From: Salibacteraceae bacterium
GTDB lineage: Bacteria; Bacteroidota; Bacteroidia; Flavobacteriales_G; Salibacteraceae
DNA: 64,000 nucleotides
NCBI GenBank assembly: GCA_018401875.1
Contig: JAGYJZ010000005.1
Coordinates: 1-64,000, forward strand
Direction: 5' to 3'
This document shows positions 16,741-26,327 of the stretch, piece after piece. The translations under genes and the position numbers were made by a program. The notes below the pieces were generated by a model, which was given only the letters and a program-made list of their open reading frames with translations, was not told where the DNA came from and made no database searches. Numbering within the stretch: position 1 is the first letter of the stretch; each line of letters starts with the position of its first letter.

Positions 16741-17589
16741 TCAATAACTCCAAAGGTCATGCTCCATGTTTGTGATCTTGGCCTTTATTGCCTCAGCCTC
16801 AATCAACGCGTTGAGCCCTCGCTTATATTGTGCAATTCCTCGGTCATAGACATTGGAAGTTTTAATGATAAAGCTTCCAAACTGACGCTTCCAAAAAATG
16901 TCCTCATACGTTCTTCGTTCCACATCGTTACCTCGGTTATAGACTTCTGATTTCACAAAAACATAGCGTGCTTCAGGATAATATATCCAAAACAATGGTT
17001 TTAAACCTCGATACTGTCCAGCGTCATCTTTCTTCGCAACCATCGGACAAATTCCGATAATTCGAACATCCATTACCGAACGTTGACGATCAAAAAACCA
17101 TTCTTCTTTTATCTCGTACCACTTTACATCGGTTGACTTCACATCTATGTTCACAATTATGGGTTCCATTTCTCCAGTCATCAGATTCTCGGTGTAGCTG
17201 GTATCCCTGCTCGAAAGCAAACTTCGCACTTCATCGGTAGTCATTCGTTTTGTGAACATATCATCATCACCAAGAGCACCTGGATCGTATGCGGTGAGGG
17301 TTCCATCATTCAAAATGGCATCCTTAACCACATCAAACAAGGACTTTCGACCTTGTGCTGGCTTCTCTGGAAAATACATTGGATGATTGATTTTTTCACG
17401 TAAATCGACTCTTCTCCATACACGCTGCAACCACATAATGTCGGCTTCGCGCAATGGTGGATAAGCAATTACTTTGCGTTCAAGGGTGTGCTCTGGTCTG
17501 TAAATTCCATCAAGTACATCCTGAGCCATTAGCTGAGATGAACTGAGAATCGCAAAAAGAACAACAGTCGAAAAAATCAATCGTTTCAT
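16741..17589 (-). CDS. gldN: Gliding motility/T9SS protein GldN
   Basis: GldN (PorN) is a periplasmic component that pairs with GldK in the ring linking the GldLM motor to the type IX translocon. The 282-residue protein has a signal peptide (LIFSTVVLFAILSSSQLMAQ). Its family blocks include WLQRVWRRVDLREKINHP, MDVRIIGICPM, LFWIYYPEARYV and TSNVYDRGIAQYKRG. Its place at the end of gldK-gldL-gldM-gldN, 17 bases after gldM, is the standard order. A terminator follows at 16695-16725. Confidence 0.92.
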   Translation of the reverse strand: MKRLIFSTVVLFAILSSSQLMAQDVLDGIYRPEHTLERKVIAYPPLREADIMWLQRVWRRVDLREKINHPMYFPEKPAQGRKSLFDVVKDAILNDGTLTAYDPGALGDDDMFTKRMTTDEVRSLLSSRDTSYTENLMTGEMEPIIVNIDVKSTDVKWYEIKEEWFFDRQRSVMDVRIIGICPMVAKKDDAGQYRGLKPLFWIYYPEARYVFVKSEVYNRGNDVERRTYEDIFWKRQFGSFIIKTSNVYDRGIAQYKRGLNALIEAEAIKAKITNMEHDLWSY

Positions 17590-17606
17590 AACCTATAGTT
17601 TTAAAC

Positions 17607-19253
17607 TTAAATCACTTTTAAAGAAACCGTTCCAAGGTCTCGCACAGTACCATCAGGACCTTTAGCTTTAATCTTCTCGATATAAATCTTTTGACCTGAT
17701 TTCATCTCGGCTCTAATTTTCTTGGCATCTGGCGACAAAGCAGGACCACTGCAAGCAGCTTCAACCACCTTACCTTTGATCGTAGCAGACACTACGTAAC
17801 TTACAATTTCAAATCTTAAGTCGAACTCAAAATTTTCCATTTTAGCAATAACACCACCCGCTGCAAGGAAGTCTTTCATTTGAATATTATCTGACCCAGT
17901 AGCACCACCAAAGAATGGTTTTGGATCTGGAACATTCTTCACGCGAAATTCCTTTTTACCGAAATTTTGCTTTTTACCATTAATCTCAGCACTAACTGAA
18001 ACTTCGCACGTTTGGCCGTTACCTGGCTTCACCATGAAGTTTCCATTTGAACCACTCTTACTAGCGTTCGCAATCGCAATCTCTAATTTATCTGTTGGCA
18101 CTCCAGGTACTGAAACCTCAACAGGATTCTCAAGACCGCGATAAAACACGTTCATCGCTGTTGGAGATACAACGAGTGCCGGCTTAGCAACAGTGTACGT
18201 TTGTTTTGGAACCATGAATGAACGATACTTCCCATCAGGTCCTTTTATTTGAATCACACCGCCCCATTCTTGCACTCCTTCAGATGTTGCCGCAACAGCA
18301 TAGCGCGCAGCACCATTTACAAGGCTAATGTTTGTTGAACTGTCTAAATCTTCAAACTTGTCGTAAATAGGCATATCATTGGAATCACTAAACTGCTTTA
18401 CCAGTCTCATTCGAGGAGGTTGAGTAGTGCTGAAAGCTGCTACAATCACCTCTGCAATGAAGCTATCTCCTTGAATCACATAGGTTGATCGAGGTATAAC
18501 TTTAGCTGCCAACGTGTCAAACTTGAAGTCATCAGCACTAATATTCCTGTATAGGGCTTTAATGATGTCAGCTTCTGCATTTCGAATATCAGCTTGCATC
18601 TTTGATAAATTAGTCACTACTGCTGCGAGTGGTAAGTGATAGAAATTTGCCGTCACCCACGTTTGTGGAACACCATCTTCTTTGCCAAAATCTCCTTCAG
18701 TAGCCAAACCTAATTGAAGTGCTGCACGCTCCTCTTCATTATCAAAAAGGTAGAGCATTTCTGACTTAAAGTTCTCAATTTTTGATTTCAACTCTAAAGC
18801 TGACCACTCGGCTTCTTTCGGAGCCTGCGGATCTGACCCTACTAACCAAAGTGTAGGAATATCATAGTTGTCTTTTGAGTCTACATTTCTCAAGTTAAAA
18901 AGTGAGTCATCTTCCACTTCTTCAATTCCAGCTTTTCCAGCTGTAACTGCAATAAGATACTTCTTCAGTTCTTCAATATGAAGATATATTTCATCAGACA
19001 GCCCTTTGGCCCTCATGGCTTTGTTGTAAAAGTCTGTCACTTTAGCAGGATCATTCGCTTTTGCTTTTTCAAATTGAGCATAAGTGAATTCATTCTTCGC
19101 CATGAAATTCTGATTGGTCACTTGTAATCCTTCATTAATGATCACAAATGCGTTAAGAATATCTTTTGATACGTTCATTGCCAGAAGAGCGGTAAGTACG
19201 AGGTACATCATACCGATCATCTTCTGCCTTGGGGATTCTTTACCGCCTGCCAT
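17607..19253 (-). CDS. gldM: T9SS motor protein GldM
   Basis: GldM (PorM) is the inner-membrane and periplasmic half of the proton-driven motor. It has one transmembrane helix near residues 12-32 (MIGMMYLVLTALLAMNVS), preceded by a short basic segment. A long periplasmic part of about 515 residues forms stacked beta domains reaching GldKN. MAGGKESPRQKMIGMMYLVL is the family's highly conserved N-terminus. At 548 residues it has the usual length. It lies between gldL (32 bases upstream) and gldN. Confidence 0.94.
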   Translation of the reverse strand: MAGGKESPRQKMIGMMYLVLTALLAMNVSKDILNAFVIINEGLQVTNQNFMAKNEFTYAQFEKAKANDPAKVTDFYNKAMRAKGLSDEIYLHIEELKKYLIAVTAGKAGIEEVEDDSLFNLRNVDSKDNYDIPTLWLVGSDPQAPKEAEWSALELKSKIENFKSEMLYLFDNEEERAALQLGLATEGDFGKEDGVPQTWVTANFYHLPLAAVVTNLSKMQADIRNAEADIIKALYRNISADDFKFDTLAAKVIPRSTYVIQGDSFIAEVIVAAFSTTQPPRMRLVKQFSDSNDMPIYDKFEDLDSSTNISLVNGAARYAVAATSEGVQEWGGVIQIKGPDGKYRSFMVPKQTYTVAKPALVVSPTAMNVFYRGLENPVEVSVPGVPTDKLEIAIANASKSGSNGNFMVKPGNGQTCEVSVSAEINGKKQNFGKKEFRVKNVPDPKPFFGGATGSDNIQMKDFLAAGGVIAKMENFEFDLRFEIVSYVVSATIKGKVVEAACSGPALSPDAKKIRAEMKSGQKIYIEKIKAKGPDGTVRDLGTVSLKVI

Positions 19254-19285
19254 AGTTTCTTATTTACTATTGAGTTAAAAAAATA

Positions 19286-20140
19286 CTATGAATTATTACC
19301 TGCACCCACATTCATTGCGGCTAACATATTACCATACACTCGGTTCAGAGCAGTTAAGTTATTCGAAAGCTCCGAAATACTCTCTTTGTAGCGCTTGGTA
19401 TCTTCAACAGAGGACTGAAGGTTAGACATCAATTCTGAAATACCATTGTAAAATTGGTTGGTAGTTTCCATTTGCTCTTTGCTTCCTTGCAGCTGAGCAT
19501 CGTAAACACCACCTAACTCTTGAAGCTTGGATGTTACTGATCTAAGGCTGTCTGCATATGAATTACCATCATCAGATGTCATACTAATGCTAGCGAGGCT
19601 TTCAGAGGCTTTAGAGTAGGTTTGTGAAAGCGTAGTAACATTAGAAGCTGCACTTCTTACACTGTCAACGTATTCGTTGGTAGCTAAAGATGCATCAGAG
19701 ATATTGCTCAATTTGTTTGCATTATCAGAAAGAGAACGCAAACCACTACCAAGGCTTTCAATTAGCTCAGGACCAATCTTGGCTTCTTCGAGCATATTAT
19801 CCAATTGTTCAGTGATGGGAAGCTCTTCTTTTGAATGATCGTGAGACGACTCCTCCAACGCATCGTGTTCATGCACTTCATCATCATCATGAGCCATAGC
19901 CAATTCAGGATATACTAATTCCCATTTCGGTTCGTCATGCATTGGTTCAAAAGCTGAGAAAAAGAAAATCACTGCTTCAGTTGTAAGTCCAACTACGAGT
20001 AATGGACCTGAAAATGGCCAGTGCATAATTTTAAACAGGGCTCCTACGATTACTACTGCAGCTCCAATTCCGTAGAGCTTAGCCATAAAGTTCTTCCAAC
20101 TTTTACTTCCAGGTCTGAATCCTTTGACTTCTTGAGACAT
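19286..20140 (-). CDS. gldL: T9SS motor protein GldL
   Basis: GldL (PorL) forms the cytoplasmic-membrane ring that uses proton flow to drive GldM. The 284-residue protein has two adjacent membrane helices (about 22-38 and 44-63). The KIMHWPFSGPLL turn lies between them, and a membrane-buried Glu56 (TTEAVIFF) matches the conserved protonatable Glu of the family. The cytoplasmic tail is rich in His/Asp/Glu (84-106) and then heptad-like Ser/Leu coiled coil. It sits between gldK and gldM, with short gaps. Confidence 0.93.
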   Translation of the reverse strand: MSQEVKGFRPGSKSWKNFMAKLYGIGAAVVIVGALFKIMHWPFSGPLLVVGLTTEAVIFFFSAFEPMHDEPKWELVYPELAMAHDDDEVHEHDALEESSHDHSKEELPITEQLDNMLEEAKIGPELIESLGSGLRSLSDNANKLSNISDASLATNEYVDSVRSAASNVTTLSQTYSKASESLASISMTSDDGNSYADSLRSVTSKLQELGGVYDAQLQGSKEQMETTNQFYNGISELMSNLQSSVEDTKRYKESISELSNNLTALNRVYGNMLAAMNVGAGNNS

Positions 20141-20185
20141 AATTGAATTTATTAGGTATTTGTGATTAAGTTAAATTTATTAAGA

Positions 20186-21511
20186 TTAAATATCATCGCC
20201 TTTAGCCCGTCCAAGAAATGACATTACATTTCTAAAACCGATGTAGCTTTTGGCTGTGTCTTGGTATTCGTACGTTCTAGTTCCTGTTTGAAGATAATAT
20301 CCGATATCCTTCCAGCTTCCTCCGCGCGTAACTTTTCGTTTCAGAACGGGTGGATCATCATCCTTCGCCTCATATACATAATCCATGTTCAGGTCATGGG
20401 CAAAATCGAACGATGACTCATCGAATGCATTGCTCGTCCACTCGGCAACGTTACCTGACATGCAATAAAGTCCGTAATCATTCGGTGAATATGAAGTTAC
20501 AGGGACAGTATGAAAACCACCATCATCCACATAGTTTCCTCTCATTGGCTTAAAGTTAGCTAAGAAACAACCACGTGTATTTCGTATATAAGGTCCTCCC
20601 CATGGGTAAGGATCCAAATCTAGACCACCTCTTGCAGCATATTCCCATTCAGACTCGGTTGGAAGTCTAAAATCCTGAACTACCCCGCCACCAATTTCTT
20701 TTAAGAAACTGTTCAGAAGCTCAGTTCTCCAAATCCCAAAGGCTCTGGCTTGTTTCCAAGTAACTCCTACAACAGGATACTCATCATAAGCTGGGTGGCT
20801 GAAATACATTTTGGTCATGGGTTCGTTGAACGAGTATGTAAAGTCATGAACCCAACAAAGCGTATCCGGATAAACATTGATTACATCACGCTTGATGAAA
20901 ATCGATCTATCAGTCATACCCCTTTGTCTCAGCGGAGCACCCGGCCCACCTTTGCGGGCAGCATCCTTGTAATCTATCCAAAAATATTCGTAATCCAATT
21001 TTCTAGAATCTATCTCTCTTCTACCACGAAATCTCTCGAACTCTGGATAATACATTACTTCTAATGCTTCTCTTTGATCGGGGTCGTACCAATCAATCCG
21101 TGAGTTCCAATTAATATGAGGAGGATCAATATCTTCATCATAGTCATTTATAGAAATGAGGTATTCTTCTTCATCTACTTCCTCACCAAGGATTCTTCGG
21201 GCGATGCTATCACGCACCCAAAAAACAAATTGACGATACTCGTTATTGGTAATTTCAGTTTCATCCATATAGAATGCCTGAACAGACACTGTTTTCGATT
21301 TCGCTGTAGAAGCGTAAGGCACGTCTTGATCGCTGGGACCCATATTGTAGGAGCCCATTGGCAGGTAGAGCATCCCGTAAGGATCTGGCTGGTACCACGC
21401 AATTCTATTTTGAACACCAATAAGCTGTCCATTTCCAGAGCTGCCGCAACTGCTCAGGAAGATCGGCAATGCTGCAAGCACTACCATGGCATATTTGAGC
21501 GAGTTTTTCAT
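20186..21511 (-). CDS. gldK: Gliding motility lipoprotein GldK
   Basis: GldK (PorK) is an outer-membrane lipoprotein that builds the periplasmic T9SS ring with GldN. The N-terminus has a lipobox ending in Cys22 (IFLSSC). The body is a formylglycine-generating-enzyme-like (SUMF1) fold: MGPSDQD, FYMDETEITNNEYRQF, YPVVGVTWKQARAF, FRLPTESEWEYAARGG and SGNVAEWT. It has the insertion of about 100 residues usual in GldK/GldJ (residues 105-210). At 441 residues it fits the family, and it is not expected to be catalytic. It opens the gldKLMN set, 73 bases downstream of the PorP/SprF gene. Confidence 0.93.
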   Translation of the reverse strand: MKNSLKYAMVVLAALPIFLSSCGSSGNGQLIGVQNRIAWYQPDPYGMLYLPMGSYNMGPSDQDVPYASTAKSKTVSVQAFYMDETEITNNEYRQFVFWVRDSIARRILGEEVDEEEYLISINDYDEDIDPPHINWNSRIDWYDPDQREALEVMYYPEFERFRGRREIDSRKLDYEYFWIDYKDAARKGGPGAPLRQRGMTDRSIFIKRDVINVYPDTLCWVHDFTYSFNEPMTKMYFSHPAYDEYPVVGVTWKQARAFGIWRTELLNSFLKEIGGGVVQDFRLPTESEWEYAARGGLDLDPYPWGGPYIRNTRGCFLANFKPMRGNYVDDGGFHTVPVTSYSPNDYGLYCMSGNVAEWTSNAFDESSFDFAHDLNMDYVYEAKDDDPPVLKRKVTRGGSWKDIGYYLQTGTRTYEYQDTAKSYIGFRNVMSFLGRAKGDDI

Positions 21512-21584
21512 ATTATCTCCTTTATTTATTAATTGTCTTTTAGGGGCTGCTTTCTAACGAAAAGTTACAAAAGTAATCTATTTA

Positions 21585-22592
21585 CTATAAGAATCTTACG
21601 CTCTTATGTCTTGACACTGGGGATTTCTGCTTTAGCTTCAAGCAATACTGCACGAATATTTCATGAGAACCACTACTACCAGATGCTAGTTTATTTGTTG
21701 TGACGTCATAAGCGTAGCCTGTTCTAAGCGTTCCTGGAATAGTTCCTGGCTCCCAATTTACACCTGCCATTAAAACCACTGCATCAATGTATCTATATGT
21801 TAACCCACCCCAAATAAAATTATTGTATTCTACCAGCGCATTAACATCTACTTGAGCGGAAACAAGGTCAGATTTCACGAAAACGGATGGCTTTAAAACA
21901 AACAAAGGATTTGGTAAAGGGAAGTCATACCCCCCCATCACAAATAAATGTGACTTCATCCTGAAAGTCGTATTGTAAGGTAATGCCCCAATATTTGGAT
22001 CACCTGGTCCTTCATCGGAAAAGGAAGAACCAGTCAGATGTGTCATTGAAGCACCTATGAACATGCGATTGGTTTTATAAAAAAGACCGAAGTCCATGTC
22101 AAAAGCACTGGCCTGAAAACCACCATCTGGTATGGAAGGGTCTATAAAGTAAGAATCTGTGCTTCTCCAGTTATTTCCTAAACCAAATTGCAAGAAACCC
22201 GCGCTTACTCCAATTCCAAGGTAGCCAGGGTCGCTGCCAATGATATTTAGAGGAATGTGAGCGCTATACGAACCTTTGACCGATGTGAAGTGCATCTGCC
22301 CTAAGGCGTCTCCCGTGATTACTAGACCACCTCCACTTCTTAGATTGATGCCTGGTATAATAAATGTGCCGTGTCCTCCCAACAAATACGTCTCAGGACG
22401 TCCTTCAAACCCCACCCACTGCTGACGTGCGATAGAATAAACACAAATACCATCATTCATGCCAGCATAAGCTGGATTAAAGAACAGCTTATTGTGCATA
22501 TTCTGACTAAACTGAGGATCTTGCTGTGCATTAGATTCAAACACTAATGACACCATCAATATCAAAGAAGCTATTCCAAATTTTAATTTCAT
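21585..22592 (-). CDS. PorP/SprF-family T9SS outer-membrane protein
   Basis: This 335-residue protein has a signal peptide (LKFGIASLILMVSLVFESNAQ) and then QDPQFSQNMHNKLFFNPAYAGM, the diagnostic opening of PorP/SprF proteins. The remainder is a Gly- and aromatic-rich membrane barrel. PorP works with the T9SS translocon and often anchors modules to it, and SprF helps secrete the SprB adhesin. It lies just upstream of gldK on the same strand, the usual neighbourhood. A well-spaced promoter precedes it at 22625-22654. Confidence 0.9.
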   Translation of the reverse strand: MKLKFGIASLILMVSLVFESNAQQDPQFSQNMHNKLFFNPAYAGMNDGICVYSIARQQWVGFEGRPETYLLGGHGTFIIPGINLRSGGGLVITGDALGQMHFTSVKGSYSAHIPLNIIGSDPGYLGIGVSAGFLQFGLGNNWRSTDSYFIDPSIPDGGFQASAFDMDFGLFYKTNRMFIGASMTHLTGSSFSDEGPGDPNIGALPYNTTFRMKSHLFVMGGYDFPLPNPLFVLKPSVFVKSDLVSAQVDVNALVEYNNFIWGGLTYRYIDAVVLMAGVNWEPGTIPGTLRTGYAYDVTTNKLASGSSGSHEIFVQYCLKLKQKSPVSRHKSVRFL

Positions 22593-22624
22593 ATATAGAT
22601 AGTAGATCTAGACGTTGAGACTTG

Positions 22625-22654
22625 CTAAATTACTTAAATTTCAAATCGAGTCAA
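22625..22654 (-). promoter_or_regulatory. Promoter of the PorP/SprF-gldKLMN unit
   Basis: On the minus strand a TTG (complement of 22652-22654) is followed after exactly 19 bases by TAATTTAG (complement of 22625-22632). The latter is one mismatch from the Bacteroidota -7 consensus TAnnTTTG. The start codon is 33 bases downstream. Confidence 0.55.
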
Positions 22655-22718
22655 GAAATTTCCACGAACGTACCTCTTTTTCAACACCAATTGTTGAACA
22701 AGCCCGACCAATTTTTAT

Positions 22719-23855
22719 TTAGAGCATTTTTTTATACGCTTTCCACCACCTTTCAGGAAGATCATCGCGCGTTGCGATCAAGTAATCATCGTAAGAACAG
22801 GGTATCAAGTGATGTTTCCGATACTTATTGGCAAACTGCGGTGGCACTGGCACCTCCATCCACCAGCGGTCAGTAAATAAGCTTTTGTAAAAAATGAGTT
22901 GGAATTCATCGTTCCTTAAAGGAACACGATATTTCAGAAATCCTTCTCGTTTTGAAGTTGGAATCTCTGATTTACGATTGTAGAACCCATCGATGTGACA
23001 CCAAATCATTTCAGCAATTAAAATAATATCGCTCGAGTATACCTTCGATAGGTTTAGGTCAGAAATCAAGACTACTTTGTTTTTTTCAGCCAATCCAGCA
23101 TACTTCATGATTTGGCAAATTTCCTCTGCATAAAGGCCATTTGGTTGAGGATTTATCGAGCTTTTGAAGTCGCTAGACTTGACAACCTCAAGCGAACACG
23201 CCACAATCTCTGCATTTCGAATGACAGGCTCAACACTACTCACCTCACCTCTAACGGCTCCTAATCTGTAGGCGTCAAAAAACAATTCATCAGCAATCTC
23301 GAGTTCTTCAGGAGAAACAAAGTAGGTCTGAAAACCGATATTTGAGTAATTGAAAAGGAAATTTGGTTGTTCTTTAATGATCCGTCCTACGTAATTGTGG
23401 TCACACGACTCATCTAAGTTGAGGTAATTATCAATGGAAGTCAAATTGACAATTTGCTCGTCTTTCTCAAATGCTTTGTATGCCGTGTAAGTAAGGTTGC
23501 GCCCTCCACCAATAATGATTGGCACTACTTTTTGCCGAATTAAGAATTGGATTACATCAGAAAGCCCCGCTTCGGTATCGGAAATTTCACTGCCCAACTT
23601 AAAAATTCCCAGGTTAAGAATTTTAGGTTCACTATCGTGGGCGTAGAGATTGCCTATCGACCGATTGATTTGATTAAAAATTTGCGAAGCATCATTTTGC
23701 TCAGTCGCCTCCCATCGGTTTTCAGGGACGTACATAATAGCCAGATCATATTCTTTTACATCTAATGAATCAGAATAAGCAACAATTTGAGAAGAAAGGG
23801 TCGCTTTCTCCGACTCAAAATCAGCCAAACGATCAAAATAACTGGCTATTTCCAT
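22719..23855 (-). CDS. Arginase/formimidoylglutamase-fold protein lacking metal ligands
   Basis: The 378-residue protein aligns by pattern with the ureohydrolase superfamily: VVPIIIGGGRNLTY, VNLTSIDNYLNL, then VACSLEVVKSSDF. The manganese ligands are mostly lost. GGGH became GGGR (Arg119), DxHxD became D142-N-Y144-L-N146, and the C-terminal DxD became E223-V-V225. Automatic annotation would call it formimidoylglutamase, but catalysis is unlikely. An extra C-terminal part (about 250-378) is typical of the bacteroidete version. It lies 4 bases after topA and may share its transcript. The role is unknown; a scaffold or regulator is possible. Confidence 0.75.
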   Translation of the reverse strand: MEIASYFDRLADFESEKATLSSQIVAYSDSLDVKEYDLAIMYVPENRWEATEQNDASQIFNQINRSIGNLYAHDSEPKILNLGIFKLGSEISDTEAGLSDVIQFLIRQKVVPIIIGGGRNLTYTAYKAFEKDEQIVNLTSIDNYLNLDESCDHNYVGRIIKEQPNFLFNYSNIGFQTYFVSPEELEIADELFFDAYRLGAVRGEVSSVEPVIRNAEIVACSLEVVKSSDFKSSINPQPNGLYAEEICQIMKYAGLAEKNKVVLISDLNLSKVYSSDIILIAEMIWCHIDGFYNRKSEIPTSKREGFLKYRVPLRNDEFQLIFYKSLFTDRWWMEVPVPPQFANKYRKHHLIPCSYDDYLIATRDDLPERWWKAYKKML

Positions 23856-23859
23856 AAAA

Positions 23860-26166
23860 CTACTTTTTAGAAGTTTTTCGCTTTTTACCCTTATTGGTCG
23901 GATTTGTGGTATTCATAATTTCCAGGCATCGCTCTAATGTTAGCGCCTCTGGATCCTCGGTCTTTGGCAATTTATAATTGTCTTTACCTACAGTCATGTA
24001 TGGCCCATATCGACCTTTCAAAACTTTAATCTCTGGGTCATGGTCAAACACGTGAATGATTGCCTTGAGGGCCTCTTCTTTTTTCTTCTTGATTACCTCA
24101 ATAGATTGCTCGAGTGTGACTTCCAATGGATCTAAATCGCCTAAATTAAAAAACCCGCCATCGTATTTTACAAATGGTCCAAACCTACCAGCTGAGGCAA
24201 CAACATCCTTTCCTTCCCACTCACCCAGTTTTCGGGGAAGCTTGAACAGCTCCATCGCATCTTCAAAGTTTATGTTTTGAATACTTTGGCCATCACGAAG
24301 TTTGGCAAATTGCGGCTTTTCGTCATCTGACACATCACCAATTTGAACCATTGGACCGTATCGACCTAACCTTGCAACTACTGGTTTCCCTGTTTTCGGA
24401 TCGGTACCGAGTATTCGTTCACCTGTCGCACGATCAGAATTCTCTAACGTATGTTCAACCGATTCGTGAAATGGCTTATAAAACTTAGCGAGCATATTGG
24501 TCCAAACCAACTCTCCTCGTGAAATGTGATCAAATTCTTCTTCCACAGAGGCTGTGAAATGATAATCCATGATCGATTCAAAGTTCTCTTTCAAAAAGTC
24601 ATTTACCACGACACCTATATCGGTTGGAAACAACTTATTTCTTTCAACACCCGTATTCTCGGTTTTTAATTCTTCCTTGATTTCTGAGCCATCCAGCGTA
24701 AAGACCTTGTAATCTCTTGCATGACCGTCACGGTCTTCCTTCACCACATAGCCTCTTTTCTGCACCGTGCTGATGGTTGGAGCATATGTAGACGGCCTTC
24801 CAATTCCTAGCTCTTCTAATTTCTTCACCAGACTTGCTTCGCTGTAACGAGGAGGATGTTGGGTGAATTTTTGAGTGGCTTCCACTGATCGTTGTGTCAA
24901 GAGGTCACCATCTGCAACATCAGGCAGGTTGGTGTTGTTTTCTTCGTCTTGCTCATCGTCTGTACTTTCAAGGTACACCTTCAAGAAACCTTCGAATGTG
25001 ATGATCTCACCTTTCACCTCAAACTTTTCTTCAATCTCATTCGCGCCAATCTTAATGGTTGTGCGCATCAATTTAGCATCGCTCATTTGCGAAGCAATCG
25101 CACGTTTCCAAATCAGCTCATATAGTTTTTGTTCTCGCGCATCAGACGAGCCGTTTTTCTGATTGAAATATGTTGGCCTGATGGCTTCGTGTGCTTCTTG
25201 TGCGTTGGCTGTTTTGGTTGAATATTTTCTTGGGTTCAAGTAATCATCACCATATTGGTCTAAAATTTCGGCTGTGGCACCATCAACTGCAGTTTTACTC
25301 AGATTTACACTATCTGTTCTCATGTAGGTAATCTTACCTGCTTCATAAAGGCTTTGAGCAAGGCGCATGGTTTGCGCTACAGAATAACCAAGTTTACGCG
25401 CTGCTTCTTGCTGCAATGTTGACGTTGTAAAAGGCGCTGATGGCGTTTTTTTACCTGGTTTTTTCTCTATTGCTTCAACCGAGAACTTGGCACCCGAACA
25501 CGCCTTTAAGAATGCCTGCACTTCATCTTCGGTCTTCAATCGTTTATTGAGGTCAGCAGAAAAGCTCTTTCCTTCGGCTTCAAAAATACCTTTAACTCTG
25601 TAGTAAGGTTCTGAAGTGAATGCTTCAATTTCTTTCTCGCGTTCGACAATTAATCGAACGGTAACGCTTTGAACTCGACCAGCTGAAAGTGATGGTTTTA
25701 CTTTTTTCCAAAGTACCGGACTGAGTTCAAATCCAACAATTCGGTCGAGTACTCGCCTCGCTTGTTGGGCATCCACTAAATTTTTATCAATTGTTCGAGG
25801 GCTTTCGATAGCCTTCAAAATGGCTGGTTTTGTGATTTCGTGAAAAACAATTCGCTTTGTCTTGTCTTCTTTTAGTCCGAGGGCTTCAAATAAGTGCCAA
25901 CTAATGGCTTCTCCTTCGCGGTCCTCATCCGTTGCTAACCAAACTATATCCGCTTCTTTGCTCAGCTTTTTCAGCTCAGTGATAATCTTTTTCTTGTCAG
26001 CCATTACCACATAATCAGGCTTAAACTGATTCTCTAAATCAACCGAAAGTCCTTTAGTAGGTAGGTCTCTGACGTGACCATAACTAGATTTAACAACGTA
26101 ATCTTTTCCAAGATAACCTTCGATCGTTTTTGCCTTTGCAGGAGACTCTACTATCACCAAATTCAT
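23860..26166 (-). CDS. topA: DNA topoisomerase I
   Basis: Type IA topoisomerase that relaxes negative supercoils. ATG 26166 (MNLVIVESPAKAKTIEGYLG) is taken as start; an in-frame TTG two codons upstream is less likely. The Toprim region has VESPAKA, ATDEDREGEAISWH (metal-binding DxD and Glu) and SAGRVQSVTVRLI. The catalytic Tyr281 lies in KITYMRTDS. The C-terminus has three GRYGP/GRFGP repeats followed by a Lys-rich tail (NKGKKRKTSKK) instead of zinc fingers, the usual bacteroidete form. At 768 residues it is a normal length. Confidence 0.95.
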   Translation of the reverse strand: MNLVIVESPAKAKTIEGYLGKDYVVKSSYGHVRDLPTKGLSVDLENQFKPDYVVMADKKKIITELKKLSKEADIVWLATDEDREGEAISWHLFEALGLKEDKTKRIVFHEITKPAILKAIESPRTIDKNLVDAQQARRVLDRIVGFELSPVLWKKVKPSLSAGRVQSVTVRLIVEREKEIEAFTSEPYYRVKGIFEAEGKSFSADLNKRLKTEDEVQAFLKACSGAKFSVEAIEKKPGKKTPSAPFTTSTLQQEAARKLGYSVAQTMRLAQSLYEAGKITYMRTDSVNLSKTAVDGATAEILDQYGDDYLNPRKYSTKTANAQEAHEAIRPTYFNQKNGSSDAREQKLYELIWKRAIASQMSDAKLMRTTIKIGANEIEEKFEVKGEIITFEGFLKVYLESTDDEQDEENNTNLPDVADGDLLTQRSVEATQKFTQHPPRYSEASLVKKLEELGIGRPSTYAPTISTVQKRGYVVKEDRDGHARDYKVFTLDGSEIKEELKTENTGVERNKLFPTDIGVVVNDFLKENFESIMDYHFTASVEEEFDHISRGELVWTNMLAKFYKPFHESVEHTLENSDRATGERILGTDPKTGKPVVARLGRYGPMVQIGDVSDDEKPQFAKLRDGQSIQNINFEDAMELFKLPRKLGEWEGKDVVASAGRFGPFVKYDGGFFNLGDLDPLEVTLEQSIEVIKKKKEEALKAIIHVFDHDPEIKVLKGRYGPYMTVGKDNYKLPKTEDPEALTLERCLEIMNTTNPTNKGKKRKTSKK

Positions 26167-26274
26167 AATCAACAGCGCTTTTCAATGAGTGCAAATAAAA
26201 CGCAAAATAATGTGGTGTGCACGAAACCTTCGTTTTGTTGTGAGGAATAAATCTAGAAATCGACACCTGACATT

Positions 26275-26303
26275 TTTGCAGACGACCCTATTCCGTACCT
26301 TTG
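26275..26303 (+). promoter_or_regulatory. Candidate promoter of miaB
   Basis: TTTG at 26275-26278 and TACCTTTG at 26296-26303 match the Bacteroidota -33 and -7 elements, with 17 bases between (19 is usual). The miaB ATG follows 25 bases later. This is the divergent intergenic region with topA. Confidence 0.45.
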
Positions 26304-26327
26304 CTGCCCTTTTATATGTGAGGTTAG

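Noticed and set aside
22680-22699. TTCAACA...TGTTGAA hairpin as terminator of the pseudo-ureohydrolase gene
   Set aside because: On the minus strand it is followed by A-rich, not T-rich, sequence, so it lacks the terminator pattern.
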